A stretch of 64,000 bases of DNA from Clavibacter phaseoli (GTDB taxonomy: Bacteria > Actinomycetota > Actinomycetes > Actinomycetales > Microbacteriaceae), in assembly GCF_021922925.1 (NCBI RefSeq), contig NZ_CP040786.1:930001-994000 (forward strand). The letters run 5' to 3'. Position 1 is the first letter of the stretch; each line of letters starts with the position of its first letter. The translations under genes were made by a program, and so were the position numbers. Positions 39,470 through 49,634 of this stretch are shown here, one piece after another. Under the pieces are notes generated by a model. The model ran no database searches, was not told the DNA's origin, and was given only the letters and a program-made list of their open reading frames with translations.

Positions 39470-40390
39470 ATGAACGTTGCGGTGCAGAGTCGGGTCGATC
39501 GGGAGACGATCGGCGTGGCGAGGAAGACCAAGGCGTACGTCGCACTGACGAAGCCGCGCGTGATCGAGCTCCTGCTCGTGACCACCGCGCCCGTCATGAT
39601 CCTCGCCCAGGGCGGGTGGCCGAACCCCTGGCTGATCCTCGGCGTCCTCGTCGGCGGCACGCTCAGCGCGGGCAGCGCCAACGCCTTCAACTGCTACATC
39701 GACCGCGACATCGACCGCGTCATGAAGCGCACGCAGCGGCGGCCCCTCGTCACCGGGGAGCTGACGGACCGCGAGGCGCTGGTCTTCGCCTGGGTCATCG
39801 GCGTCGCCAGCATCGTGTGGCTCGGCGTCATCTCCAACTGGCTGGCCGCGGCGCTCTCGCTCGCCGCCATCCTCTTCTACGTCTTCGTCTACACGCTGTG
39901 GCTGAAGCGCCGCACGCCGCAGAACATCGTCTGGGGCGGCGCGGCCGGCTGCATGCCCGTCCTCATCGGCTGGGCGGCCGTCACGGGCGACATCTCGTGG
40001 GCGCCGGTGATCCTCTTCATGATCGTGTTCCTCTGGACCCCGCCGCACTACTGGCCGCTGTCCATGAAGTACCGCGACGACTACGCCTCCGTCAACGTCC
40101 CCATGCTCGCCGTCGTCCGCGGCCGCGCCGCCGTCGGCCTCCAGACCATCCTCTACGCGTGGGCCACGCTCGCCTGCTCGCTGCTGCTCATCCCGGTGGC
40201 CGGCATGGGCCTCGTCTACACCCTCGCCGCCCTCGCGGGCGGCGGCTGGTTCGTCTACGAGACGCACCGCCTGTACGACCTCGCGGTGCGCCACGAGCCC
40301 ATCAAGCCGATGCGCGTCTTCCACGCGTCCATCTCGTACCTCTCGCTGCTGTTCCTCGCGGTCGGCATCGACCCGCTGCTGCCCTTCTGA
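39470..40390 (+). CDS. ctaB: Protoheme IX farnesyltransferase (heme O synthase)
   Basis: Attaches a farnesyl group to heme B, making heme O for cytochrome oxidase. It has 306 residues, UbiA family, about eight or nine membrane helices. Prenyl-diphosphate motif [16 protein letters not shown] and the second aspartate motif [12 protein letters not shown] are present. ATG 39470 with AGAGGT upstream; a frame open from 39167 is not supported. Divergent from tkt and convergent with ctaA. Confidence 0.95.
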   Translation: MNVAVQSRVDRETIGVARKTKAYVALTKPRVIELLLVTTAPVMILAQGGWPNPWLILGVLVGGTLSAGSANAFNCYIDRDIDRVMKRTQRRPLVTGELTDREALVFAWVIGVASIVWLGVISNWLAAALSLAAILFYVFVYTLWLKRRTPQNIVWGGAAGCMPVLIGWAAVTGDISWAPVILFMIVFLWTPPHYWPLSMKYRDDYASVNVPMLAVVRGRAAVGLQTILYAWATLACSLLLIPVAGMGLVYTLAALAGGGWFVYETHRLYDLAVRHEPIKPMRVFHASISYLSLLFLAVGIDPLLPF

Positions 40391-40686
40391 TCGCGGCTGC
40401 CGCGCTCCCGGCCTCCTGATCCGGGCGGCCGCGTCCTCGGTCGCGTGATGCCGGCGACCGTCCCATGTCCGCGGTCGGGCTGACGCCCGTGCGCGGCTCG
40501 GCGCCGGCGCGGCCGGCTGCCGGTGGCCGGTGCCGCTGCCGCCGTCGTCGTCGTCGGCCGTGGTGATAGGAGGCGGTCGGCATCGTGTCCGCCTGTCTGT
40601 CCTGCTGCCTGGATCGCGCAGCGTGCAGGTGCCCTCCCCGGCGCGGGGCGGGTCGGGGGCCGGGCTCGCGCCGACGCCGCACGCGA
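40391..40686. other. Intergenic stretch between convergent ctaB and ctaA
   Basis: About 300 bp with no gene I can support. Short overlapping frames exist on both strands but are low-complexity (Arg/Gly/Ala) and lack family features. One GTG at 40585 has AGGAGG 12 bp upstream, but its frame runs on antisense to ctaA. No tRNA or known RNA fold was recognised. Confidence 0.5.
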
Positions 40687-40722
40687 CGACGCCCGCCGCG
40701 AGCGGTGCTCGGGCGGGCGTCG
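40687..40722 (-). terminator. Terminator of ctaA
   Basis: Perfect 11-bp arms (40687-40697 with 40712-40722). The loop contains a further 5-bp stem, CGAGC/GCTCG. It lies 18 bp after the ctaA stop. Confidence 0.75.
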
Positions 40723-40740
40723 GCGGGACGGGTGGCGTGG

Positions 40741-41751
40741 TCAGCCCACGTGGGCGGAGCGCCGCACCTCCGCGGGCGTGAGCCGGAGGGTGTCCGCGCG
40801 TCGGGTGGTGCTGAGCAGCGTCGCCGTCATCGCGGACGCCAGCAGGCACGCCAGCACCATGTGCAGCCCCACGAGGAACTCGGGGAGGCCCGTCCGCGCC
40901 TGGATGAGGCCGACGGCGATCTGCACGAACTCGACCGCGAGCAGCACCCGGGTCCAGCGCGAGACAGCCGTCCACCGGTTGCGGGCGGCTATGGCCACGA
41001 GGACGATCGTGAGGCCGAAGGTCGTGTACGCCGGCCAGCTGTGGACGTGCTGGAGCAGCTCCGGGTCGAGCCCGTTGCGCGCCGCGCCCTGGTCGCCGGC
41101 GTGGGGGCCGGATCCGGTCACGACGATGCCGACGAGGATCGTGATGCCCACGACCACCGATGTGATGCGCGCGAGCGTGGCGAACGAGGACGGGACCGAG
41201 CGCTCGGCCTCGTCGAGCGGGTGGTAGGTGCGCCAGACCAGCACGGTCGAGAGCACGACGAGCACGACCGACACGACGAAGTGCAGGCCCACGATGTAGG
41301 GGTTCAGCCCCGTCAGCACCGTGATGCCGCCGATGACGCCCTGCGCGGGGATGCCCAGGCCGATGGCGAGCGCGATGGAGAAGAGCCCGCGACCGCGGTT
41401 CCGCAGCCGGACGACGGCGAGGAACGTGGCGATGGCGACGATCACCAGCAGGAAGGTGAGCAGGCGGTTGCCGAACTCGATGATCCCGTGCACGCCCATC
41501 TCGGGCGTCGACACGAAGGAGTCGGCGGTGCACCGCGGCCACGTCGGGCAGCCGAGCCCGGAGCCCGTGAGGCGCACCAGCCCGCCCGTGCCGACGACGA
41601 GGGTCTGCACGACGAGCGTCGTCCAGACGAGGACGCGGGTGGCCCGCGTGATCCCGTCCGGCAGCCGCTCCCGCAGCCGCCTCGTGACCATGAGGGTCTG
41701 ACCTAGCACGCTCCCACTGGGAGACTGCCCCGCATCGGTGCCGTGAGTCAC
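40741..41751 (-). CDS. ctaA: Heme A synthase
   Basis: Oxidises heme O to heme A in the membrane. It has 336 residues from the chosen start, COX15/CtaA family, with about eight helices. Heme-ligand histidines appear in GVHGIIEFGNR, GLHFVVS, HVHSWPAY and GLHMVLA; the paired cysteines C-x5-C (GCPTWPRC) match the extracellular loop of the Bacillus enzyme. Start uncertain: GTG 41751 follows GGAAGGCAGGCA with good spacing; ATG 41691 is closer to the first helix but has no ribosome site. Convergent with ctaB, divergent from the suf operon. Confidence 0.9.
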   Translation of the reverse strand: MTHGTDAGQSPSGSVLGQTLMVTRRLRERLPDGITRATRVLVWTTLVVQTLVVGTGGLVRLTGSGLGCPTWPRCTADSFVSTPEMGVHGIIEFGNRLLTFLLVIVAIATFLAVVRLRNRGRGLFSIALAIGLGIPAQGVIGGITVLTGLNPYIVGLHFVVSVVLVVLSTVLVWRTYHPLDEAERSVPSSFATLARITSVVVGITILVGIVVTGSGPHAGDQGAARNGLDPELLQHVHSWPAYTTFGLTIVLVAIAARNRWTAVSRWTRVLLAVEFVQIAVGLIQARTGLPEFLVGLHMVLACLLASAMTATLLSTTRRADTLRLTPAEVRRSAHVG

Positions 41752-41782
41752 TGCCTGCCTTCCGTGCCCGCTGGATTGCCCG

Positions 41783-41788
41783 TAGAAT
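41783..41788 (+). promoter_or_regulatory. -10 box TAGAAT of the suf operon
   Basis: TAGAAT implies transcription from about 41795 and a leader of about 225 nt before the sufB start. Another possible -10 (TGATAC) lies near 41987, closer to the gene. Confidence 0.5.
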
Positions 41789-41794
41789 CGGGGA

Positions 41795-42019
41795 TGGTTC
41801 ATGGAACACGTCGGGCCTTGCGGCATCCGGCACGTCAGCGAGGACGGCGGGAACAAGTCCACCCGCGTTCCTGTTCATCCTAAGAGGGGTGCGAGGCGTG
41901 GAGCCGCCGCATCCCGGACACCCACAGTCTTCCCCCCGTCACCGAAGCGGCGTCGCCGTGCGGGGGGTACATGCCGATACGGCGCTGATACGCCCAGATC
42001 GTCAGGAAAGCAGGTAGCC
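41795..42019 (+). other. Long leader upstream of sufB
   Basis: The frame of sufB stays open up to ATG 41801, adding 73 residues of basic, low-complexity sequence with no SufB resemblance. I read this as untranslated leader. No sufR-like regulator gene is present, so control might act in this leader. Confidence 0.4.
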
Positions 42020-43438
42020 ATGTCAGATGTGCTCATCGACCGACCGGAGCTCGAGAGCCTGGGGCAGTACGAGTTCGGCTGGTCCGACTCGGACGTCGCC
42101 GGCGCCTCGGCCAAGCGCGGCATCTCCCCCCAGGTCGTCGCGGACATCTCGCGGCGCAAGAGCGAGCCCGAGTGGATGCTCGCCAACCGCATGAAGGGCT
42201 ACGAGCTCTTCGGCAAGAAGCCCATGCCGACGTGGGGCGCCGACCTGTCCGGCATCGACTTCGACAACATCAAGTACTTCGTGCGCTCCACGGAGAAGCA
42301 GGCCCAGACGTGGGAGGACCTGCCCGACGACATCAAGAACACGTACGAGCGGCTCGGCATCCCCGAGGCGGAGCGCCAGCGCCTCGTCTCCGGCGTCGCG
42401 GCCCAGTACGAGTCCGAGGTCGTCTTCCACTCCATCCAGAAGGAGCTCGAGGACCAGGGCGTCATCTTCATGGACACCGACACGGCGCTGCGCGAGCACC
42501 CGGATCTGTTCAAGGAGTACTTCGGCACCGTCATCCCCGCCGGCGACAACAAGTTCGCCGCGCTCAACACCGCGGTCTGGTCGGGCGGCTCGTTCGTGTA
42601 CGTGCCCAAGGGCGTCCACGTCGAGATCCCGCTGCAGGCGTACTTCCGCATCAACACCGAGAACATGGGCCAGTTCGAGCGGACGCTGATTATCGCGGAC
42701 GAGGGCAGCTACGTCCACTACATCGAGGGCTGCACCGCCCCCATCTACAAGTCCGACTCGCTGCACTCCGCGGTCGTCGAGATCATCGTGAAGAAGGACG
42801 CCCGCGTCCGGTACACGACCATCCAGAACTGGTCGAACAACGTCTACAACCTCGTCACCAAGCGCGCGACGGCGGCCGAGGGCGCGACCATGGAGTGGAT
42901 CGACGGCAACATCGGCTCCAAGGTCACGATGAAGTACCCCTCCATCTACCTCATGGGCGAGCGCGCCAAGGGCGAGACCCTCTCGGTCGCCTTCGCGGGC
43001 CCCGGCCAGCACCAGGACGCCGGCGCGAAGATGGTGCACATGGCGCCGTACACGCAGTCGTCGATCGTCTCCAAGTCCATCGCGCGCGGCGGCGGCCGGG
43101 CCGGCTACCGCGGCGAGATCCGCGTGGACGCGGCGGCGCACCACTCCGCCAACACCGTCCGCTGCGACGCCCTGCTGGTCGACACCATCTCCCGCTCCGA
43201 CACGTACCCCGCGATCGACATCCGCGTGGACGACGTCCAGCTCGGCCACGAGGCCACGGTCTCGCGCGTCAGCGAGGAGCAGCTGTTCTACCTGATGAGC
43301 CGGGGCATGCCCGAGGACGAGGCCATGGCCATGATCGTCCGCGGCTTCATCGAGCCCATCGCCCGAGAGCTGCCCATGGAGTACGCGCTCGAACTCAACA
43401 AGCTCATCGAGATGGGCATGGAAGGATCCGTCGGCTAG
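42020..43438 (+). CDS. sufB: Fe-S cluster assembly protein SufB
   Basis: Scaffold subunit of the SufBCD complex that builds iron-sulfur clusters. It has 472 residues. The beta-helix core is recognisable by [23 protein letters not shown] and [14 protein letters not shown]; the C-terminal helix ends in [18 protein letters not shown], typical for SufB. C-terminal and core cysteines used by the complex are in place. ATG 42020 with AGGTAGCC upstream. sufD starts immediately after the stop with no gap. Confidence 0.95.
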   Translation: MSDVLIDRPELESLGQYEFGWSDSDVAGASAKRGISPQVVADISRRKSEPEWMLANRMKGYELFGKKPMPTWGADLSGIDFDNIKYFVRSTEKQAQTWEDLPDDIKNTYERLGIPEAERQRLVSGVAAQYESEVVFHSIQKELEDQGVIFMDTDTALREHPDLFKEYFGTVIPAGDNKFAALNTAVWSGGSFVYVPKGVHVEIPLQAYFRINTENMGQFERTLIIADEGSYVHYIEGCTAPIYKSDSLHSAVVEIIVKKDARVRYTTIQNWSNNVYNLVTKRATAAEGATMEWIDGNIGSKVTMKYPSIYLMGERAKGETLSVAFAGPGQHQDAGAKMVHMAPYTQSSIVSKSIARGGGRAGYRGEIRVDAAAHHSANTVRCDALLVDTISRSDTYPAIDIRVDDVQLGHEATVSRVSEEQLFYLMSRGMPEDEAMAMIVRGFIEPIARELPMEYALELNKLIEMGMEGSVG

Positions 43439-44656
43439 ATGACGACCCCACTCGCCACCACCGAAGCCGTCGCCCCCCTGGGGAACGGCGCCCGACCGCA
43501 CACCGACGGAGGGTGGGGCGTCATCCCCATCCAGACCCGCTCCGAGCGCTTCACGTCCACGGACGTCGAGGCGTTCGAGGCCGTCACCGGCCGCGAGGCC
43601 GTCTGGAAGCTGACGCCCGTCCGCAAGCTCGACGACCTCATCTCGGGTGAGCTCGACGGCTCGCGGTACCCGTTCGCCAGCTCCGACGCGGCCGGCACGT
43701 CCGTCTCCTGGATCCCCCGGGACGACGCGCGCATCGGCACCGCGGGAGCCCCCGAGGACCGTGCCCAGGCCAACGCCTGGTCGTCCTTCGGCGAGGCGCT
43801 CGCCATCGACGTCACGGGGGAGGAGCGCGTCACCGTCACGGTCGGCCGCTCCGAGCTCGGGTCCGCGCCGCGCGCCGCGCACACCGTCATCACAGCGGCG
43901 CGGTTCAGCCGCGGCGTCGTCATCCTCGACAACGTCGGATCCGCGTCCCTCGTCGAGAACGTCGAGATCATCGTGGGCGACCAGGCCGAGCTCACGGTCG
44001 TCACCGTGCAGCAGTGGGACGACGAGGCGCGCCACCTGGCCGCGCACCAGGCCGTCGTCGGCCGCGACGCCAAGCTCAAGCACGTCGTGGTGACGCTCGG
44101 CGGATCCATCGTCCGGGTCAACCCCTCGGCGCACCTCTCGAACGAGGGCGCGGACGGCGAGCTGCTCGGCGTGTACTTCGCTGACGCGGGCCAGCACCTC
44201 GAGCAGCAGGTCTACGTCGACCACGACGCCCCCAACACCCGCAGCCGCGTCACCTACAAGGGGGCGCTGCAGGGCAAGGGCGCGCGCACCGTCTGGATCG
44301 GCGACGTCCTCATCCGCCGCTCCGCGCCCGGCACCGACAGCTACGAGCAGAACCGCAACCTCGTCCTCACGGACGGCACGCGCGCGGACTCGGTCCCGAA
44401 CCTCGAGATCGAGACCGGCGACATCGCCGGCGCCGGTCACGCGAGCGCCACGGGCCGCTTCGACGACGAGCAGCTGTTCTACCTGCAGGCCCGCGGGATC
44501 ACGGAGGAGGAGGCGCGCCGCCTCGTCGTCCGCGGCTTCCTCAGCGAGATCGTCCAGCAGATCGGCGTCCCCGACCTCGAGGAGCGGCTGCAGGCCGCCA
44601 TCGAGGCCGAGCTCTCCGCCTCCACGGGCTCCGCGGCCGGGGCGGGCGCGCGATGA
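43439..44656 (+). CDS. sufD: Fe-S cluster assembly protein SufD
   Basis: Partner of SufB in the SufBCD scaffold. It has 405 residues, SufBD family beta-helix, diverged from SufB by the expected amount. The region from GALQGKGARTVWIGDVLI to YEQNRNLVLTDGTRAD, and EQLFYLQARGITEEEARRLV near the end, mark SufD. The ATG follows the sufB TAG directly and the stop overlaps the Rieske gene by 4 bp, so translation along the operon is coupled. Confidence 0.93.
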   Translation: MTTPLATTEAVAPLGNGARPHTDGGWGVIPIQTRSERFTSTDVEAFEAVTGREAVWKLTPVRKLDDLISGELDGSRYPFASSDAAGTSVSWIPRDDARIGTAGAPEDRAQANAWSSFGEALAIDVTGEERVTVTVGRSELGSAPRAAHTVITAARFSRGVVILDNVGSASLVENVEIIVGDQAELTVVTVQQWDDEARHLAAHQAVVGRDAKLKHVVVTLGGSIVRVNPSAHLSNEGADGELLGVYFADAGQHLEQQVYVDHDAPNTRSRVTYKGALQGKGARTVWIGDVLIRRSAPGTDSYEQNRNLVLTDGTRADSVPNLEIETGDIAGAGHASATGRFDDEQLFYLQARGITEEEARRLVVRGFLSEIVQQIGVPDLEERLQAAIEAELSASTGSAAGAGAR

Positions 44657-44973
44657 CCGCCGTCCGCATCTGCGCCGTCGAGGAGCTCGGCGAGAACGAG
44701 GCCCTCCGCATCGAGATCGAGGGCCTCGCCATCGCGCTCGTGAAGGACTCCTCGGGCACGGTGCACGCCATCGGCGACACCTGCACGCACGGCGACATCT
44801 CGCTCGCCGAGGGATTCGTCGAGGGCGACACCCTGGAGTGCTGGGCCCACGGGTCGAAGTTCTCCCTCGAGACGGGCAAGCCGCGCACGCTGCCGGCCTA
44901 CGAGCCCGTCCCCGTCTACCCCGTGTCGATCGTGGACGGCGACATCCACATCGACACCACCCCGAAGAGCTAG
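44653..44973 (+). CDS. Rieske-type ferredoxin within the suf operon
   Basis: Small [2Fe-2S] electron carrier of the kind that serves ring-hydroxylating dioxygenases. It has 106 residues. Cluster ligands are C-x-H in CTHGDISL and C-x2-H in CWAHGSKF. No oxygenase or reductase gene is nearby. ATG overlaps the sufD stop (ATGA) and sufC follows by 13 bp, so it is an operon member. A role as electron donor in cluster assembly is inference; family members elsewhere have other partners. Confidence 0.9.
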   Translation: MTAVRICAVEELGENEALRIEIEGLAIALVKDSSGTVHAIGDTCTHGDISLAEGFVEGDTLECWAHGSKFSLETGKPRTLPAYEPVPVYPVSIVDGDIHIDTTPKS

Positions 44974-44986
44974 AGGAACCGCACGC

Positions 44987-45757
44987 ATGTCAACTCTCAC
45001 CATCACCGACCTGCACGTCAGCGTCGACACCGAGCAGGGTCGCAAGCAGATCCTCAAGGGGGTCGACCTCACGATCAACGAGGGCGAGATCCACGCGATC
45101 ATGGGCCCGAACGGCTCGGGCAAGTCCACGCTGGCGTACACGATCTCGGGCCACCCGAAGTACCACGTCGACTCCGGCTCCATCACGCTCGACGGCGTCG
45201 AGGTCCTCGACATGACGGTGGACGAGCGCGCCCGCGCGGGCCTGTTCCTCGCCATGCAGTACCCGGTCGAGATCCCCGGCGTCACCACCACCAACTTCCT
45301 CCGGACCGCGAAGACTGCGATCGACGGCGAGGCCCCGGCCATCCGCGGCTGGATCAAGGACGTCCGGACCTCCATGGCGGCGCTCAAGATGGACCCCGCG
45401 TTCGCGGAGCGCAACGTCAACGAGGGCTTCTCCGGCGGCGAGAAGAAGCGCAACGAGGTCCTCCAGCTCGAGCTGCTGAAGCCGAAGTTCGCGGTGCTCG
45501 ACGAGACCGACTCCGGACTCGACGTCGACGCGCTCAAGATCGTCTCCGAGGGCGTCAACCGCGCCAAGGCGAACACGGGCCTCGGGCTCCTGCTCATCAC
45601 GCACTACACGCGCATCCTCCGCTACATCCAGCCCGACTTCGTGCACGTGTTCGTCGCGGGCCGCGTCGCCGAGCAGGGCGGCCGCGAGCTGGCCGACCGT
45701 CTCGAGGAGGAGGGCTACGACCGCTTCCTGGCGCCCTCCACCACGGTGACGGCGTGA
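44987..45757 (+). CDS. sufC: Fe-S cluster assembly ATPase SufC
   Basis: ABC-type ATPase that drives shape changes in SufBCD. It has 256 residues. Walker A GPNGSGKST (41-49), Q-loop in AMQYPVEIPGV, signature NEGFSGGEKKRNE, Walker B FAVLDETDSGLDVD and a switch histidine (ITHYTRIL) are intact. The FSGGEKKR signature and DETDSGLD are typical of SufC rather than transporter ATPases. ATG with AGAGGAACCG upstream. Its stop overlaps sufT (GTGA). Confidence 0.95.
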   Translation: MSTLTITDLHVSVDTEQGRKQILKGVDLTINEGEIHAIMGPNGSGKSTLAYTISGHPKYHVDSGSITLDGVEVLDMTVDERARAGLFLAMQYPVEIPGVTTTNFLRTAKTAIDGEAPAIRGWIKDVRTSMAALKMDPAFAERNVNEGFSGGEKKRNEVLQLELLKPKFAVLDETDSGLDVDALKIVSEGVNRAKANTGLGLLLITHYTRILRYIQPDFVHVFVAGRVAEQGGRELADRLEEEGYDRFLAPSTTVTA

Positions 45758-46089
45758 GCACGCAGAGCACGCTGACCCCGCAGAAGTTCGACGAGGTCGA
45801 GGAGGCGCTCAAGGACGTCATGGATCCCGAGCTCGGGATCAACGTGGTCGACCTGGGCCTCATCTACGACCTCGCGTGGGACGACGAGAACGACGCGCTC
45901 ATCATCCACATGACGCTGACGTCGGCGGGCTGCCCGCTCACCGACGTGCTCGAGGAGCAGACGGCGGAGGCGCTCGACGGCGTCGTCGCCGCGTTCCGCA
46001 TCAACTGGGTGTGGATGCCGCCGTGGGGTCCGGACCGGATCACCGACGATGGCCGCGACATGATGCGGGCGCTCGGCTTCTCCATGTGA
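45754..46089 (+). CDS. sufT: Metal-sulfur cluster assembly factor (MIP18/DUF59)
   Basis: Small iron-sulfur maturation factor. It has 111 residues. Family core VMDPELGINVVDLGLIYD, then TLTSAGCPLTD with the conserved cysteine, and WMPPWGPDRI near the end. GTG start overlaps the sufC stop. In M. tuberculosis sufS and sufU lie between sufC and sufT; here both are absent. Operon ends at the hairpin 46112-46144. Confidence 0.92.
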   Translation: MSTQSTLTPQKFDEVEEALKDVMDPELGINVVDLGLIYDLAWDDENDALIIHMTLTSAGCPLTDVLEEQTAEALDGVVAAFRINWVWMPPWGPDRITDDGRDMMRALGFSM

Positions 46090-46111
46090 CCCTCGCTCCA
46101 CCGCACGTCCT

Positions 46112-46144
46112 CGACGGCCCCACCCGCTCCGGGTGGGGCCGTCG
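46112..46144 (+). terminator. Terminator of the suf operon
   Basis: Perfect 14-bp stem (46112-46125 with 46131-46144), loop GCTCC, 22 bp after the sufT stop. Confidence 0.85.
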
Positions 46145-46191
46145 TCGCGTCCCCCGCCCGCCCCCGGAGGGCGGCGGCGCCGCGCGTCTCG

Positions 46192-46197
46192 TACACT
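46192..46197 (+). promoter_or_regulatory. -10 box TACACT of the ABC-F gene
   Basis: TACACTGGACC lies 114 bp before the GTG start, leaving a leader of about 110 nt. ABC-F leaders often carry attenuators; I see no clear leader peptide. Confidence 0.4.
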
Positions 46198-46311
46198 GGA
46201 CCGGTCGGGTCCGATGGACGCCCTCGACCGACCGGGCTCGACCCCCTCTGCTGCGGGTCGCCCCTCTCCCACGGACCGTGGGACATCCGCTGATCAGAAG
46301 GACCCCTCACC

Positions 46312-47910
<1,599 letters not shown>

Positions 47911-47963
47911 TCCGCGCGCGCGCGAGCCGGACCGCCGGGCGTCCGCGGGTCGGTGCCTCGGCG

Positions 47964-48809
47964 TCAGCGCGCCTCGTCGAGGATCCGGTCCTCGACGTCG
48001 GCATCCGAGGGCTGCTTCCGGGCGCGCTTGGCCTGGCGCGCGCGCTCGCGGTCCTGCTCCTCGGGATCGTCGGCGTTGATGATGCGGTACTCGTTGCGGA
48101 TCGCGACGCCGAGGCCGACGAACGCGATGATCGCGAACACCAGCCACTGGAACGCGTAGGAGAGGTGCGGGCCCTCGTCCTCCTCCGGGCGCGGCGTCGC
48201 GAACGGCGCGGCGTCGGCGGGGGCGGGATCCTCGGAGATCAGCAGGCCGTACGCGCCCGTGAACGTGGGGGATCCGACGCGCTCGGCGATGTCCGGCAGG
48301 TTGACGGTGGCGATCTGGCCCTCGGGCGCGGAGCGACCCGGCAGCTCCGGCTCGCCGGCCTTGAGCCGTGCCGTCACCGTGACCTCGCCGGCGGGCGGCG
48401 CGGGGACGGAGTCCGGGGAGTCCTGCGAGTTGCCGATGGGCACCCAGCCGCGGTCGACCACGAACACGCGCCCGTCGTCGAGCCGCAGGGGCGTCAGTAC
48501 CTCGAAGCCGGGCTGCCCGTTGAAGGGGCGGTTGCGGGCGAGCAGCTGCTGGTCCACCAGGTAGGTGCCGGTCATGGTGACCGGGGTCCACTTCTGCGTG
48601 TCGACGTACGCCGACGCGTCGGCGAGCACCTGGTCGACGGGCTGGGGAGCGCGATCCCAGTTGTCCTCGACCTTGGCGATCTCGGCGAGGGCCTCGTCGC
48701 GTCGCGCGAACTGCCAGTGGCTGAGCAGGACGCACGCGATGGAGAAGACGACGGCCACGAGGAGGTACCCGGCCCACCTGCGGTTGAGGACGAAGCGCCA
48801 GCGGCTCAT
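47964..48809 (-). CDS. SURF1 family cytochrome oxidase assembly protein
   Basis: Membrane protein that helps assemble cytochrome c oxidase. It has 281 residues with one helix near each end (about 13-30 and 218-240) around an extracytoplasmic domain, the SURF1 layout. Family motifs HWQFARRDE, VTMTGTYL, LLARNRPFNGQPGFEVLTPL and VDRGWVP. ATG overlaps the upstream small gene (ATGA). It fits with ctaA and ctaB nearby. The C-terminal 30 residues are charged and probably cytoplasmic. Confidence 0.92.
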   Translation of the reverse strand: MSRWRFVLNRRWAGYLLVAVVFSIACVLLSHWQFARRDEALAEIAKVEDNWDRAPQPVDQVLADASAYVDTQKWTPVTMTGTYLVDQQLLARNRPFNGQPGFEVLTPLRLDDGRVFVVDRGWVPIGNSQDSPDSVPAPPAGEVTVTARLKAGEPELPGRSAPEGQIATVNLPDIAERVGSPTFTGAYGLLISEDPAPADAAPFATPRPEEDEGPHLSYAFQWLVFAIIAFVGLGVAIRNEYRIINADDPEEQDRERARQAKRARKQPSDADVEDRILDEAR

Positions 48810-49063
48810 GAGATGGCCCCCGCGACGGGCGCGTCGATCGCGGCGACGCGCACGGGGAAGTCGCGTCCGGCGAGGAAGTCGCGCAGGAAGCCGACGTGCT
48901 CGTCGCACGCGGTCCACGTCTTGACCCGGTCGGGCGCGTGGATGCGCGGGTTCCGCCACTCGACGCGCCAGGCGGCGTCGGTCCGGCAGCCGGCGCGCGA
49001 GCACTCGACGACGTCGGCGGACGGCCCGGCGGATTCGAGGCCCCAGGAGGCGAGCCCGCTCAC
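48806..49063 (-). CDS. Small Cys/His protein between DUF3099 and SURF1
   Basis: 85 residues; function unknown to me. It has C21 and C26 (CSRAGC), then C53 and H56 (TACDEH), which could bind a metal. The middle WRVEWRNPRIHAPDRVKTW is well ordered in character and the gene is coupled on both sides: GTG start overlaps the DUF3099 stop and its stop overlaps the SURF1 start. The tight link to SURF1 suggests an accessory role in oxidase assembly or metal handling, which is inference. Confidence 0.8.
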   Translation of the reverse strand: MSGLASWGLESAGPSADVVECSRAGCRTDAAWRVEWRNPRIHAPDRVKTWTACDEHVGFLRDFLAGRDFPVRVAAIDAPVAGAIS

Positions 49064-49515
49064 GCGTCGGTCGGGGTGTCGGGCGCGGCCGTGCCGCCCG
49101 CGGTCGTCGGACGCACGTCGGAGGCGCGGGTCGGCTCCGGCGCGCGCCCCGTCTCGTAGGTCGTGAACGGCTCGGGCGTGGTGAACGGCTCCGACGCGCG
49201 GAAGGGCTCGGACGGCACGTAGGGCTCGGCGGGCGGCGGGAAGCCGGAGTGGCGGGCGGACACGACGACCACGCCGCCGGGGCGCTCGACCGCGGTGCCC
49301 TGGTTGCCGCCCACGTTCGCCAGGATGACCGCGAAGTAGGGGAGCACGATCGCGCCGATGGCGGCGACGGCCAGCCACCAGCCCTGGAGGAAGAGGCAGG
49401 ACAGGATGCAGACCATGCGGATGCTCATGGCGATGGTGTACTTCACCATGCGGGCATGGCGGTCCTCCTGCGGGGACCGGGGGAGGCTGGTGACCGACTG
49501 CTGCGGAGCTGGCAT
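49060..49515 (-). CDS. DUF3099 membrane protein
   Basis: Actinobacterial membrane protein of unknown function. It has 151 residues with two helices (about 29-45 and 47-66) preceded by a short basic N-terminus (ARMVKYTIAMSIRM), the DUF3099 core. The C-terminal half is disordered, Pro/Thr/Glu-rich, with repeated units around SEPF, SEPFTT and PEPFTT. ATG 49515 is followed by a good family match; longer frames are not supported. First gene of a three-gene unit ending in SURF1. Confidence 0.82.
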   Translation of the reverse strand: MPAPQQSVTSLPRSPQEDRHARMVKYTIAMSIRMVCILSCLFLQGWWLAVAAIGAIVLPYFAVILANVGGNQGTAVERPGGVVVVSARHSGFPPPAEPYVPSEPFRASEPFTTPEPFTTYETGRAPEPTRASDVRPTTAGGTAAPDTPTDA

Positions 49516-49562
49516 GCGTGGATGGCGTCCTTCGGGGGAGCGTCGCGCTCCCCATCGAGACC

Positions 49563-49568
49563 AGGTTA
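49563..49568 (-). promoter_or_regulatory. Possible -10 box of the DUF3099-SURF1 unit
   Basis: Minus strand TAACCT, 47 bp before the ATG. It faces away from the fabG -10 at 49583, so the two divergent -10 boxes are 14 bp apart. Confidence 0.4.
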
Positions 49569-49582
49569 CGCCGCGCCACCGA

Positions 49583-49588
49583 TAGGCT
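49583..49588 (+). promoter_or_regulatory. -10 box TAGGCT of the FabG-like gene
   Basis: TAGGCTCGTCCG lies 46 bp before the ATG at 49635. Predicted leader is about 40 nt. Confidence 0.55.
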
Positions 49589-49634
49589 CGTCCGAGTCCG
49601 CAAGCCCCCTCCAAGCCGTAATGGAAGGTCCCCC

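Noticed and set aside
40585..41706. Plus-strand frame starting with GTG after AGGAGG near 40567
   Set aside because: Spacing to the GTG is 12 bp, the product is Arg-rich and it runs antisense through ctaA. The AGGAGG is likely chance.
41801..42019. N-terminal extension of SufB
   Set aside because: The 73 extra residues have no SufB character. ATG 42020 has a ribosome site and matches the family N-terminus. The leader is noted as a finding instead.
49060..49300. SEPF-like repeats in DUF3099 taken as a link to the division protein SepF
   Set aside because: The letters SEPF are an amino-acid coincidence in a disordered tail. The gene has no relation to SepF.
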